Positions 12,518 through 23,101 of a stretch of 64,000 nt of DNA are shown in pieces; positions within the stretch are counted from its first letter, which is position 1; each line of letters starts with the position of its first letter. A model generated the notes under the pieces. The model worked only from the letters and a program-made list of their open reading frames with translations. It had not been told where the DNA came from and made no database searches. The translations under genes and the position numbers were made by a program. The DNA is from Viridothelium virens (lineage: Eukaryota; Ascomycota; Dothideomycetes; Trypetheliales; Trypetheliaceae), in NCBI GenBank assembly GCA_010094025.1, contig ML991844.1, positions 62,001 to 126,000 of the forward strand. The letters run 5' to 3'.

Positions 12518-13345
12518 ATGCCTCTCGATGTTTCTACCTACTCTCTTGCTCTGCTCCGTCTTGATGGCCGCCGCTGGAACGAGCTTCGGCGCATCTACGC
12601 CCAAATCTCGATCCAAGCAGCTGCCGACGGATCTAGCTATCTTGAAATGGGTAACACTAAAATACTATGCAGCGTTACAGGCCCCGAAGAGCAGAGGCGG
12701 ATGGCAACAGGCGCACAGAGAAATGGAGCGGAGGTGGCAGTGGAGATTAACTTTGCTGGCTTTAGTGGGCTAGAAAGGAAGAAGAGAGCAAAGGGTGACA
12801 AGTATGCAGAATCCTGTCACTTAGGCTCATAGGCACATGTTCCAGCTAAAACGACCCGGCTTCACAGACGCACTACAGAAATGCAATACATAATTGCCTC
12901 TACCTTCGCCAATACCCTCTCTGTCCATTTGTATCCGCACTCAACAATTCAGATCACTCTACAAATCCTCGCTCAAGACGGCTCGCTTCTCGCCGCATGT
13001 TGTAATGCCGCGACTCTCGCACTACTAGACGCCGGTATCCCGATGTCCGACTACGTTACTGCCTGCACCGCTGGTAGCACTGCGTCATATGCATCCAATG
13101 ATGAGGTGGCAGATCCACTACTCGACTTGAACAGCCAGGAGGAACAAGAGCTACCGTTTCTGACCGTGGGTACGTCTGGTCCGGGGGAAAAAGTCAGTCT
13201 ATGTTTTATGGAGACAAAGGTTCAGATTGGGAGATTGGAGTCGATGCTAGCGGTCGGCGTAGATGGGTGCAAACAGATTCGACAAATTCTCGACGGAGTT
13301 GTAAAGGCGCATGGAAAACGAGTGCTGGAGGGTGGGATGACCTGA
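12518..13345 (+). CDS. SKI6: exosome core subunit RRP41/SKI6 (RNase PH fold)
   Basis: Two exons (12518-12801, 12868-13345) give 253 residues. The 66-bp intron (GTATGC...CACAG, phase 2) lies where the family reads GDKRTTEMQ, and splicing restores exactly that. The RNase PH fold is clear: LLRLDGRRWNELRRI at the start, then SSYLEMGNTKILCSVTGPEE, AEVAVEINFAGFSG, and GSLLAACCNAATLALLDAGI with MSDYVTACTAG. Rrp41 is one of six RNase PH-like proteins in the nuclear and cytoplasmic exosome ring, which channels RNA to Rrp44 and Rrp6. Eukaryotic ring subunits are catalytically inactive. The gene converges with the MJ1316-domain gene, with only 103 bp between their stops. Confidence 0.95.
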
Positions 13346-13448
13346 TAGATTTTGCGGATCTGGCAGGAGTCCCCCGCTGGACTTAGCCCTACAGCCGTTG
13401 GTAGTGGTGCATATTGTCGAAAGATTCATGCTGTCGAAAGCATCGAGT

Positions 13449-14336
13449 TCAGCCCCAGATCAAGTCAATGCGACGCCGGCGATCCCAAACGATTTCCGAA
13501 GTGGCTTTCTTTTTGAAGTGGACGATTCGATGTAATGGGATGAACTCGTCCTCCGTCGTCTCTACCTTCCAACTACCAAGTGGCATCTCCATGATGCCTA
13601 TGAAGCGGTCCTCATAGCCAACAAGAAAGTCGTCAACGCTAAAATCAGGATCGTATCGAATACGGCTCATGACTTCTCTTTCCGTGCGAAACTTCTTGCT
13701 TGACTTGGCTACCATGCAAGTCTTTTCAGAGTCACTACCAGCTAGTCGAGCAAGATCACCGGTTATTTCTTCTTGGTCAGGGCTCTCGGAATGCAATGAG
13801 TGAGTTAGCCTTACAGCGTTGGCCGCATCTGCATGCTGAATCAGTTTTGGTGCTGTAGCATGAAATATTTCCCGCTCTTCAACAGCGGCAGCGTCCGAAT
13901 TGATGTTGTCAAATAAGGCTGCCTCTTTCAGCGACATGGCATCTGCAGATAGCCATTCCTGGTGTTTGCGATCCACAAGGGGAGTTTCGTTTCGCTCGAC
14001 CGTCCTGATATAGACTGAAAGCAAATGCAAATTATCTCTAATAATAGGCTGGGCTTTGAGATATGTCATATACTGATCAAGTATGCCGTCAATACTCTCG
14101 CTATCACTCTCGAAATGGATGATATAGAAGACACAGTAGAGGGGATCCAAATGGTTGCCTGCTCTGACACCACGATTTTGCCACAACAGGGGCTTCGAAG
14201 AGCATTGACACTCCAGTTTATATAAAAGAGGGACAAGGCGTGGCTCGAGCCATCGAAGTACAAGGCTTGCGAAAGAGAGTGCGTCGTCCTGGAAGCGGAC
14301 TTCGATGAGGAGGTATCTCTCAAGTGGCGTAGCCAT
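13449..14336 (-). CDS. MJ1316/DUF504-domain protein
   Basis: An open frame of 295 residues counted from the ATG at 14336 ends in a clear MJ1316 (PF04457, DUF504) domain: VMSRIRYDPDFSVDDFLVGYEDRF, then a GIMEMPL segment, PLHRIVHFKKK and EIVWDRRRRIDLIWG at the extreme C-terminus. The domain is described as an RNA cyclic-group end-recognition module, and in animals it occurs in LENG9 with a 2'-5' RNA ligase-like domain. The N-terminal two thirds contain a segment around DQYMTYLKAQPIIRDNLHLL that I cannot place in a family. The frame stays open upstream to 14612, but that part is low-complexity. An intron near the N-terminus is possible, so the start is uncertain. RNA binding is an inference. Confidence 0.7.
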   Translation of the reverse strand: MATPLERYLLIEVRFQDDALSFASLVLRWLEPRLVPLLYKLECQCSSKPLLWQNRGVRAGNHLDPLYCVFYIIHFESDSESIDGILDQYMTYLKAQPIIRDNLHLLSVYIRTVERNETPLVDRKHQEWLSADAMSLKEAALFDNINSDAAAVEEREIFHATAPKLIQHADAANAVRLTHSLHSESPDQEEITGDLARLAGSDSEKTCMVAKSSKKFRTEREVMSRIRYDPDFSVDDFLVGYEDRFIGIMEMPLGSWKVETTEDEFIPLHRIVHFKKKATSEIVWDRRRRIDLIWG

Positions 14337-15513
14337 TTGCAGGATAAGAGTAGCTGAAGGATCAGAATTGGGAAGACTAGAGCAAATAAAAGCAAAAAAG
14401 AGGAGAGACAGAGAGAGGGGGGCTTTCAAACTTAAAAGTTTCACACGCCCGGTTGACTTCTCGTGAGTCACCGTGATGGGCAGTGCTGACCTGACACGAG
14501 TTTCGCGGGCAGGACCTTTATAGAGCATAGCCGCGGTGTTTGGTCCAACGCAGCCAACCAACGTTTGCAAATCTTTACCTCTGAGGGAGCAAAAGATTCG
14601 CTGATGAGTCAATTGTCTTGCTTCAGCGGGGTGGGGTCCATGTGCTTTGCAATGAAGCTTGCTAAGGTATTTTTATTCTGAAGGTGTTTAAAGTCGGTGA
14701 TACAACGCCTACTCTATTCGTGGATCAAAAGTACGATATCGGGTAATAAATCAAAGAGATGAGGTGACTTCTAGAAGACTTCAGATTACCTTCCATTATA
14801 CCAATCCTGGTTTCGGGCTCAGACCTTGGTTGGCCATATGGTGGATCTGGAGGTCGTATCGAAACTTCGGAGCCTTATAGGGTTCGGAAGGCAGGTAATT
14901 AAGGTATGCACGTAGGGTACAACGGAACCTGAAATTACCAACAAGCCTTGTGCGGTCACCGAGACCGAGAACGGACTGCATCCAGCCGCATCCCCTTCAT
15001 TACAGCCTAAATGATGAAAAGCGCAACTTCCATCCGAGCCTCTCGTGCCTCTCCACCAAGTCAGCTAGGAATCAGATCAGCATCGAATTCGTGACAAAGC
15101 CGCTCCCCCAACGCCTTCCCCGCCCCTCCACTCCGCTGGTCTTAGCCTCCCGTCCGCCTTGATTCGAAACGTCCAAAGCCGGCATTGGCCGAAATTCTAA
15201 CGGTGGACAAATCCTCCTCCTGGGACCATTCTTTACTAGGAAAGCGCAAATTACCCAAGGCAACTATTGCTCGCTGGAAAGAAGAGAAGTGCAACGTCTG
15301 AGGGCCGTGTCATTCGCCAACGCACTTCTTGCGACGTTGTTACGCCACACTGAGAGAAAAGGGAGGGTATACGGAGTAAGATGGCTAAGATCGCATGATT
15401 CATCTGGTCCAAGGTGCCTGCCGGTGGTCCCTATCGCAACGGATCGCACCGATTACTACGATAACAATCGATTGTCTTAAAGTGGGCAGTGAAGAAAGAA
15501 GCATTCACACACA
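14337..15513. other. divergent intergenic region
   Basis: This lies between the divergent MJ1316-domain gene and the cyclic-nucleotide/F-box gene, so both promoters should be here. The first 280 bp on the minus strand remain open (a Leu/Ser-rich stretch), which leaves the start of that gene open. Nothing else is recognised. Confidence 0.45.
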
Positions 15514-18447
15514 ATGCGCCGTCAGAGTCGGCCTGGCGGCGCGCTTCTTGCGAATAAGCCTTCTCTGAGCCCTGTACCTGATTCCGTATCTCTCATACGA
15601 GCTTTTGACTCGGAATCGAACCCGACTCGTCCAGTACGACCCTCTCCTCTTACTGCATCTACAATACAAGGCATTCCCCTCGACCTACTTGATCGCCTAC
15701 GATCCTTTCCGCTCTTCCAATCCGCGCCGGATTCCTTCTTGGCGGCAGTCGCGACGCATCTGCGACCCCAACTACACCAGCCTCATGACTACATTCTCAC
15801 GGAGGGTGACGATGCGAAGGCCATGTATTGGTTGGTGCGAGGAGTCGTCAGGGTGACCTCTCGAGATGGCGAGAGTACTTTTGCTGAGCTTAAGCCAGGC
15901 GCCTTCTTTGGAGAGATTGGAGTTCTCATGGATATGCCACGCACGGCGACAATTGTTGCCAAGATGAAGTCTCTAGTGGTCAAGTTGAACAAGGAGGATT
16001 TGCAAAAGGTCCTACCCAAATATCCAGAGATTGAGCTCGCGATCAGAGATGAAGCCAAGGAAAGGCTTCATATCCTGGAGAGGAAGAAGAAGGAAAGCGG
16101 CATACGTCCTGCGACGAATTCTACTAAAGCTGGACAGACAAGCAGTAAGCGACCACGTGATAGGATGGCTGGTGATGTCGAGATGGGGGACGCAGGGATT
16201 TTGCGAGACGGCGAAATTCTGAGCAATAAGAGAAGGAAATCACCGAGTCCGGGCTTGGCTGAAACGGCAGCATCTAGTGCTTTTGGAAGTGGTCCACGGA
16301 CGGTGCGACAGATTCTGAAGGAGTTGCCGCTTTTCTCTGGGCTGCCACCACGCGACCTTCACTTCCTCGGGCTGAATGTCCAGCCACGAACCTATCCCCC
16401 ATTTACTGATATTATCGAGCAAGAGTCGCAAGGGCGAGATGTATACTTTATTGTCAGTGGCGAGGTTGAAGTGGTTGCAGATCGCGGTCCGGTAGACAGC
16501 GCGGTCACGTCTCCCAAGCACGAGAACGGCCCCGGGAGGGCGAACAATAGAAGACAGCAACGCGTTGTTGCTCGTTTGAAGACTGGGCAATACTTTGGAG
16601 AGGTCACCAGCTTGGCGTTGGCACCCCGGCGAACGGCGACAGTCCGATCTATCGCTTCAGTTGAATGCCTGATGATCAGTGGTGACGTTTTGACTGAGCT
16701 TTGGGAACGATGTCCGCCAAATCTACGCCGCGAAGTCGAGCTCGAGGCGAGATCTCGTCTCAAAGCTTCCGATGATCTTGATATCCACATGCCAGATGCA
16801 TTGGACGGCACGCCACCTATCAACGAGCTAGAGATTGCAGACGCAGGATCGCGGATTCCAAAGAGACCAACGCCTCCCTTGGTTACAGTCTCAGAAAGCA
16901 GGATAGAGACATGGTCGAAGGAAGAAAAGCCCGTTGTTGAGCCCTTTGATCCGGACCCATTTCTTAATGCTGATCTGGATAACATTCGCTCCAAGTCGCG
17001 TCGAAGCTCAATAGCCCCTCCGACAGCGACGGTCGATAGCAACCAACCCCAGGGAAATGATTCTCAAGCACAGCAAACAACAGTGCCATGGTCAACAATG
17101 GCCATGCCTTCATCGCCACTCAAACCACGGGTGAAACATCATCCGAGTACCTCACCAGATAACGAATCTCCTAAACGAACTAAAACACTTTCTCGACGAC
17201 CTAGCCATTTCACGAAGGGAAGCCTTCCAGATACCGCCTTGATACAGATATTTCAATACTTGGATCTCCATGACCTCATGTGCCTCCGACTTGTTTCTCC
17301 GCATTGGTTAAAATTACTCGCAAATTCACCGGATATTCTTCACCATCTCGACCTCACCAAATATAATCGCTTCGTTACCGATCAGACCCTCATTCACGCG
17401 ATATGTCCATTTGTTGGACAACGACCTCGTACGGTAGATATCAGCAATTGCTTTCACGTAACGGACGAGGGGTTCAGCGCTCTTGCATCGACATGTGGGG
17501 CCAATGTAAAATCCTGGAAGATGAAGAGCGTCTGGGATATTACAGGCCAAGCTGTTCTCGAGCTTGTCAATAAAGCCCATGAATTAGAGGAGATCGACCT
17601 CAGCAATTGTCGCAAAGTCGGAGATAATCTCCTTGCACGCGTCGTTGGCTGGGTTGTCCCAGAAATGCCGCACCATCAACAACATCAAATGAACGGCCGT
17701 CCACGGCGGGGACACACGAAGCATGCACAGCCACAGCAACAGATACCACCTGGAACTGTCGTTGGCTGTCCGAGACTAACAAAGATTACACTTTCATATT
17801 GCAAACACATCACGGATCGCTCTATGGCGCACCTTGCCGTTCATGCCGCATCGCGCCTCGAGGAAATCGACTTGACCCGCTGCACCACTATCACGGACCA
17901 AGGCTTCCAGCACTGGAGCGTGTATCCATTTCCGCGATTGCACAGGTTATGTCTCGCCGATTGCACGTATTTAAGCGACCAGGCCATCATTTCACTCACG
18001 AACGCAGCGAGGGGTTTGAGGGAGCTGGATCTAGTGAGTCATTCCTCTTCTGTCTTCTATTATCTGGACTGATGTCATGCTGATTTACTATTGTGGTAGT
18101 CTTTCTGCTGTGCCCTGTCTGATACGGCTACCGAGGTGCTGTCGCTCGGCTGTCCTAACCTCACACATCTCAACCTCGCCTTCTGCGGATCCGCCGTCTC
18201 GGATGCCGCCCTTCGCTGCATTGGCCTTCACCTGCTTGAACTTAGAGAACTGTCAGTGCGTGGCTGCGTCCGCGTTACGGGAGTTGGGGTAGAAGCAGTC
18301 ATTGATGGCTGCAACGACTTGGAAGCCTTTGACGTGAGCCAGTGTAAGAATCTAACAAGGTGGCTTGAAGCTGGCGGTGTTCAGCGGAAAGGGGGGGCAA
18401 TCAAGTTTGAGACGGTGGCAGATGGGAAGTGGAGAGTTCATCGGTGA
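15514..18447 (+). CDS. cyclic nucleotide-binding, F-box and leucine-rich-repeat protein
   Basis: Two exons (15514-18033, 18100-18447; 66-bp phase-0 GTGAGT...GGTAG intron) give 955 residues. Two cyclic-nucleotide-binding domains come first, at about residues 64-180 and 269-410. Each has a phosphate-binding-cassette-like motif: FFGEIGVLMDMPRTATI in the first and YFGEVTSLALAPRRTATV in the second. An F-box follows at about 568-610 (LPDTALIQIFQYLDLHDLMC...SPHWLKLL), then AMN1/GRR1-type leucine-rich repeats (IDLSNCRKVGDNL, ITLSYCKHITDRSM, IDLTRCTTITDQGF) into exon 2. F-box plus LRR proteins are substrate receptors of SCF ubiquitin ligases. The cyclic-nucleotide module suggests that cAMP or cGMP could gate this one, but ligand binding is inference. 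The long linkers are Ser/Pro-rich and may be phosphorylated. Confidence 0.92.
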
Positions 18448-19262
18448 CGGGTCGGTGAGTTCACGAATTGATGGACGTCGCTCCCTCGCATTCTTTTTCA
18501 AGGGATCGAGTCACGATTTCCGGCCTTTCGCTCTGCATTCGTAGGCGTTTAGTCATGTTTTTTCAATGTCGATCGCAAGATACCAAATTCTGTCGCTTTC
18601 GGAGTACAATGCATAGCGTGGTGTCGAAGATTATGGTTCAGTCGGGCGTCGAATTTTGGAAAAATAAAATCTAGTTATACCAAGGATTGTATTGCCTATC
18701 CTATAAGCTCGGGCAAATCGGACCGCTGAAGCAGCTTCTGAAAGCATTACAAACTCACTGGATAGTCTAAATCGATCATGCTTTTGAAGTCACGAGTCCT
18801 GCATATGGATTTCACCCACCGCTAGAAAACGTATCCACTTAGTCCCGGGAATGCGATTGGAAGCAGGGTAGTGGTGCGTCGATTTGACACACCTTTAATA
18901 TGAACTCATCTCAGCAGAAGGATGTACTGAGATAGATTCAACAGCATCGGGTCACGGCCCGCAACTTGGAGTCCCCGAGCCCATAACATCTTCATCAACT
19001 TTCTTGAATAGAGCCTCGATAAAGACTATGATTTTTGTAGGGGAAAAGAAAAGGGCTTTCATCGGTCATATTTGGTCGTCCGTAGCTTTGGGCTTGCACG
19101 TAACTGCTGTTTCAATTTATACTTGATATACTCTACTGTTCAACGTGAAGTGGTTTGAGATTACGAACGGTCACAAAGACGCACCCATCTAAATTCTAGT
19201 ATAACTCTCCTAGCATCTCAAGCTAAATACCTCTGCATCTATGTCTATTTATCCGCCTGTCC
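18448..19262. other. convergent intergenic region
   Basis: This separates the 3' ends of two convergent genes and should hold both terminators. Only short frames are present. The right half is AT-rich, as expected of a fungal 3' region. Confidence 0.5.
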
Positions 19263-20435
19263 TCATAGCTTCGCGTTCACATTGACTTCGTTTACCAAGG
19301 TATACCTGTACCTAGGTTTTCCTTCCTCAAAGTCGACTACTGCCTGATTTGCTTCCTTTAACGGTCGCTCTTGAATCCAAGGCCTGACCTGCTTATCTGC
19401 CGCTAGCTTCAACATATCCTCAATCTCTTTTGGAGTCCCGATCGTCGATCCCCCGATCTTAGCCCCCTTCTGGATCAAGGCAAAAGCGTTGAATCCAGGC
19501 ATCCGATCTTCTGGAGCACCCACCTGGATGAACTGACCTCGAATCCGGAGCAATTGGAGGTATTTCTGCAACGGCATATTCGGGCTGGACACAGTACAGA
19601 TAATAACGTCCAAACTTCGTGCATGCCGCTTGTTCCAGCCTTCGTCCTGATCAATGGCGATGAAATCATCTGCACCCATCTTCTTCGCATCCTCCATCTT
19701 GGCGTTGGTGCGCGATAGGGCAATGACCTTGTCACAGCCTAATGCCTTTGCCCAGAGAAGACCAAAGTGGCCAAGGCCCCCGATACCGATGATGCCAACG
19801 CGTTTGCCTGGACCTGCGCCATTATGGACAAGCGGGGCAAAAGTGGTAATCCCCCCACACAGCATTGGTGCAGCTTCAGCGCTAGGAATAACGCCTGGAA
19901 TGGGGATCACAAAATGACCAGGACCGCGCCAGTAGTTTCCGTAACCACCGTAGGTTTTCCCTATTACCTCCCCAGTATTCCGATTCTTGTATTGAGCATT
20001 GTAAGTAGGCGTCATATCGGCGCAGTAGCATTCGAGACCAGAGCTACACTCTTCGCAATCGGGTTTTAGACACGAGGACGATTGCGCCCCAACTCCGACG
20101 CGATCACCAACTTTAATGCCTTTTTCTACCTGGGAGCCGACGCGGACGGCATGGCCAACGATTTCGTGACCGACACAGCAGGGGTACAGGGTTGGTCCCC
20201 AGCCAGAGCGGAGCTGGATAGATGGTCAATTTCTCATCTTCCATGGTTGGAGAAGGAAACGGTTACCCAGACGTACAGTGTGAATATCGGTACCACAGAT
20301 ACCGCAATGGGTAATGCGAATCTCGACATCGGTCTCTTCCCATTGTTTAGGCTCGTATGCTTGCCAGACCATTTTGCCTTGGCCAGCAGAAGGATCAAGG
20401 CCCATCCAGCCTTCGTACTTTGGTACAGTATGCAT
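19263..20435 (-). CDS. zinc NADP-dependent alcohol dehydrogenase (ADH6/cinnamyl alcohol dehydrogenase type)
   Basis: Two exons (20435-20277, 20213-19263; 63-bp GTACGT...CCAG intron, phase 0) encode 369 residues of the medium-chain dehydrogenase/reductase family. Catalytic zinc ligands are visible in HCGICGTDIHT and in VGHEIVG. The structural zinc lobe is the cysteine cluster CLKPDCEECSSGLECYC. The nucleotide-binding motif is GIIGIGGLGHFG, followed by ALSRTNAKMEDAKKMGADDF. The LRSGWGPTLYPCCVGHEIVG segment and overall length match yeast Adh6/Adh7 and fungal cinnamyl alcohol dehydrogenase-like enzymes, which reduce aromatic and aliphatic aldehydes with NADPH. Substrate and cofactor here are inferred from family. 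It lies divergent from the glycine-zipper gene with about 600 bp between the starts. Confidence 0.93.
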
Positions 20436-21036
20436 GCTGTATGGGTGAAGCCGGGAAGAGATCGAACGCGTTCAACTGTGGAGGTAAGTGAAAGGCAAGG
20501 CAATTCTTCTTCTTGGGAAGCTGGCGCTTCTTATCGCCTGGAATTAAAATCATGACGGAGATTATTTTGATCCACACGTGGTGGATTTTCGAAGTGTGAG
20601 AGTAACCCTGGTACCTTAGATATATGTACTACCTTACGGGCAGGAGCAACGTGATGGCGCGAAGGGAACCTACGAACTAGGTAGGCGTGGTAGGTAGGGG
20701 GGGGTACGAATTGCTCGACGTCACTGTCTTCGGGAAGCTGTGGGGAATCACGGGAATGCACCGCCATGGAGTTTACGTCATTTGGCCCTTCCAGGAGCGT
20801 GCAGATGGATGCAGGCGGGTCGCATATTGGGAAGCCAGCCATTGGTCTGCCAAGTGGCAGCGGGCGACATGCACCACTCACAAGGCAGAAAGACACAGTG
20901 GCGCCAAGCCGCAATTGTCGCATTCCTCCTTGACCTGCTTTCCGTTCCGTATCAAGATTGCTCGACTTATCTCGTCATATTGTCTCTCCCAGGGTGGTTC
21001 CGACAGACCCTTCATCCCAGCCCTGTACTTCTCCTC
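20436..21036. other. divergent promoter region
   Basis: This 600-bp region is shared by the divergent alcohol dehydrogenase and glycine-zipper genes. It contains a run of TAGGTA/GGTAGG-like words near 20620-20705, similar to those near 204-233. No recognised binding site can be named with confidence. Confidence 0.45.
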
Positions 21037-22208
21037 ATGGCTGCCGCCTTTGCTGTACGATCGCTTTAAAGCTCCTAAGCATACTCTTCCGAAGCCCCAT
21101 CGTTGACTCTCATCCGTAGGAACTTGGTTTCACGGCCTTCGACAAAATCTCCGACCGCTATCACGACCAAATCTACGACAAGGCCGGCGAACTTCCCCGC
21201 AAAATCGTCAGAAAGAAGAAAACTACTACGCAGGGTCGCAAGCGTTCATCTTCCCAGCCTGCTCGGCAAGAGGTGACCTACGACTACGACGAACAAGCGC
21301 CTGAACGATCGCGCGAGTTAAAAGAAGAAGACTGGGAGGCGGTAGACGACCGCCGTGATCGTCGCCGTAGTCGTGAAGGCTATTTACCAAGAAAAGCTAT
21401 GACCGAAACGCCATACGGTCGCAATGGGAGCACCGACGCTGGTTATGACCAGCGCGGGCCCCCAGCTTACGACACTTACGGTGTTCCACCACAGGCAGCG
21501 CGTGGCGGTCCAGAGGTATTACATACTTCTTCCCTTCTTCCACTCCTGCAAATTCCCATCAAATCAGCCAGTCTTACGGATTCCTAGGAGTATGCGCGTG
21601 GCTATCAAGGCGAAATGCGCAACTATGATCCAGCCGTCGCGGCTGCTGCAGGTGGAGCCGCTGCCTACGCCAGCAACTATGCCCCCAACACTGGCCGCAG
21701 AGCACATGACGACTATTATCGGCGCGGCTCGGATGAGTACTCCTACTCAAACCCGGACCGACGGGATCCCTACGACAGGCGCTATGATGACCACAGCGGA
21801 CGCCGTGACGAATCCGAACCATCGTACTCCTCGCGCCAGCGCGATCAATCCCGCGGCCGTCGAGAGCGCAAAGCGAAGCGTGGCGAAGGTGAAAAGTCGC
21901 GTCCGCGTAGCCCCAGCGCATTCCGGAAAGTCATGGATGACAATTTCGACACATCGGAGAAGGGTGCAGCAGCGGGACTGGCGGGTGCGCTCGTGGGCGG
22001 CATCGCGGGCAAGAAGTTCGGCGATGACAGCATGTTGGCTACCATCGTTGGGGCTGCTGTGGGGGGTATTGGCGCAAATGCACTAGAATATCAGTGGAAG
22101 AAGCGGCAAGATCACAAAGAGGCAGGGCGGAGCAGGAAGGACGTATATGCGTATGGTGGTGGGTACGACGACGGGAAATATGAGAGGAGGAGAAGACGGA
22201 GTCGGTAG
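21037..22208 (+). CDS. Arg/Tyr-rich glycine-zipper protein
   Basis: Three exons (21037-21054, 21120-21515, 21588-22208) give 344 residues. Exon 1 is only 18 nt, MAAAFA, and splices in phase 0 into ELGFTAFDKISDRYHDQIYD. The second intron is 72 bp. The protein is very hydrophilic, rich in Arg, Asp, Tyr and Ser, and probably disordered. The exception is a glycine-zipper segment near the C-terminus (GAAAGLAGALVGGIAGKKFG, then TIVGAAVGGIGANALE) that could form a membrane-inserting hairpin. The tail is Arg-rich. Proteins of this design are common and uncharacterised in filamentous ascomycetes. Function is unknown. Confidence 0.8.
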
Positions 22209-23101
22209 AGAAAGATATCTGTTCAGGCTACGAATCTGGGCTTGTGCGAGGGGAGCGGATAGCGGAATTCCATATTTCCTAAGTAGGATCTACGAGATAT
22301 GACTGGATCTCCTTCCCAGGTCCCCATAGTGGATCTGTACTATGTCCCTCTTTGATTCCTTTCGGGGTTATCACAGTCTCTTCCTCTATCGAAAGAAAAA
22401 TCCGCGCATATACTCTATCTAATTACGACAATCACGATTTTCTTAGCATTTTGCAGCACCATGGATTTTCTATTCGGGCCGTTTGGGAATCTTCAAACTT
22501 TTCACTTGTATCAGTTCAGCTGCTCTAAATTAATGAGGACATGCTATGATCTATCGTTCTTCCGCAAACCAGGGCTTTGAAAACAACACATGGAAAAACA
22601 TGGTCAGTTCAATGTGTTGGAAAAGAAACCCAGGGAGATGTTGCTGTATTCTTCTAATTCAAGGATACCAGGGATATCACGATCAACGAAGCATATTCTT
22701 GCTTTATCAGTATCTATGATGTTTTGACGACCGTCGACTGTGTCTTATCCAGTCTGATATTAGCTTCAAACACAGTGGCTAAAGAAGAGCAAACCGAAGT
22801 CGCACCAGCATTGAGGATCAGGGGATCATTCTACACGTCGTTGCCCCCTCGAAGCAGACATGAAGAGCTGGCGCCTGACGATAGGGATGCATCCCCATGA
22901 GCGAGATACATTCTCCAAGGTTTGGTTGACGAGTAGCCAAAATCGAGGATCCAAGATCGAAGATCCAAGATCGAAGGTCTTCGGAATCAATGATTGGCAC
23001 CGACCGACTTCACGGTTTACGGGCGTACACAGCACGACTGTGACAAAGATTAGGTGCAAAGCTCGCTGCACATGTCAAGGAGAAAGCAAGGCTACAACTT
23101 A
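22209..23101. other. convergent intergenic region
   Basis: This is 3' flank of the glycine-zipper gene and of the methyltransferase. A short direct repeat of CGAGGATCCAAGATCGAAGA-like words occurs near 22944-22976. No coding evidence is seen. Confidence 0.5.

Noticed and set aside
16392-17042. 216-codon minus-strand frame
   Set aside because: Antisense shadow of the cyclic-nucleotide/F-box gene.
21424-22086. 220-codon plus-strand frame
   Set aside because: Alternative frame of the glycine-zipper gene, whose frame fits splice sites and shows the zipper motif.
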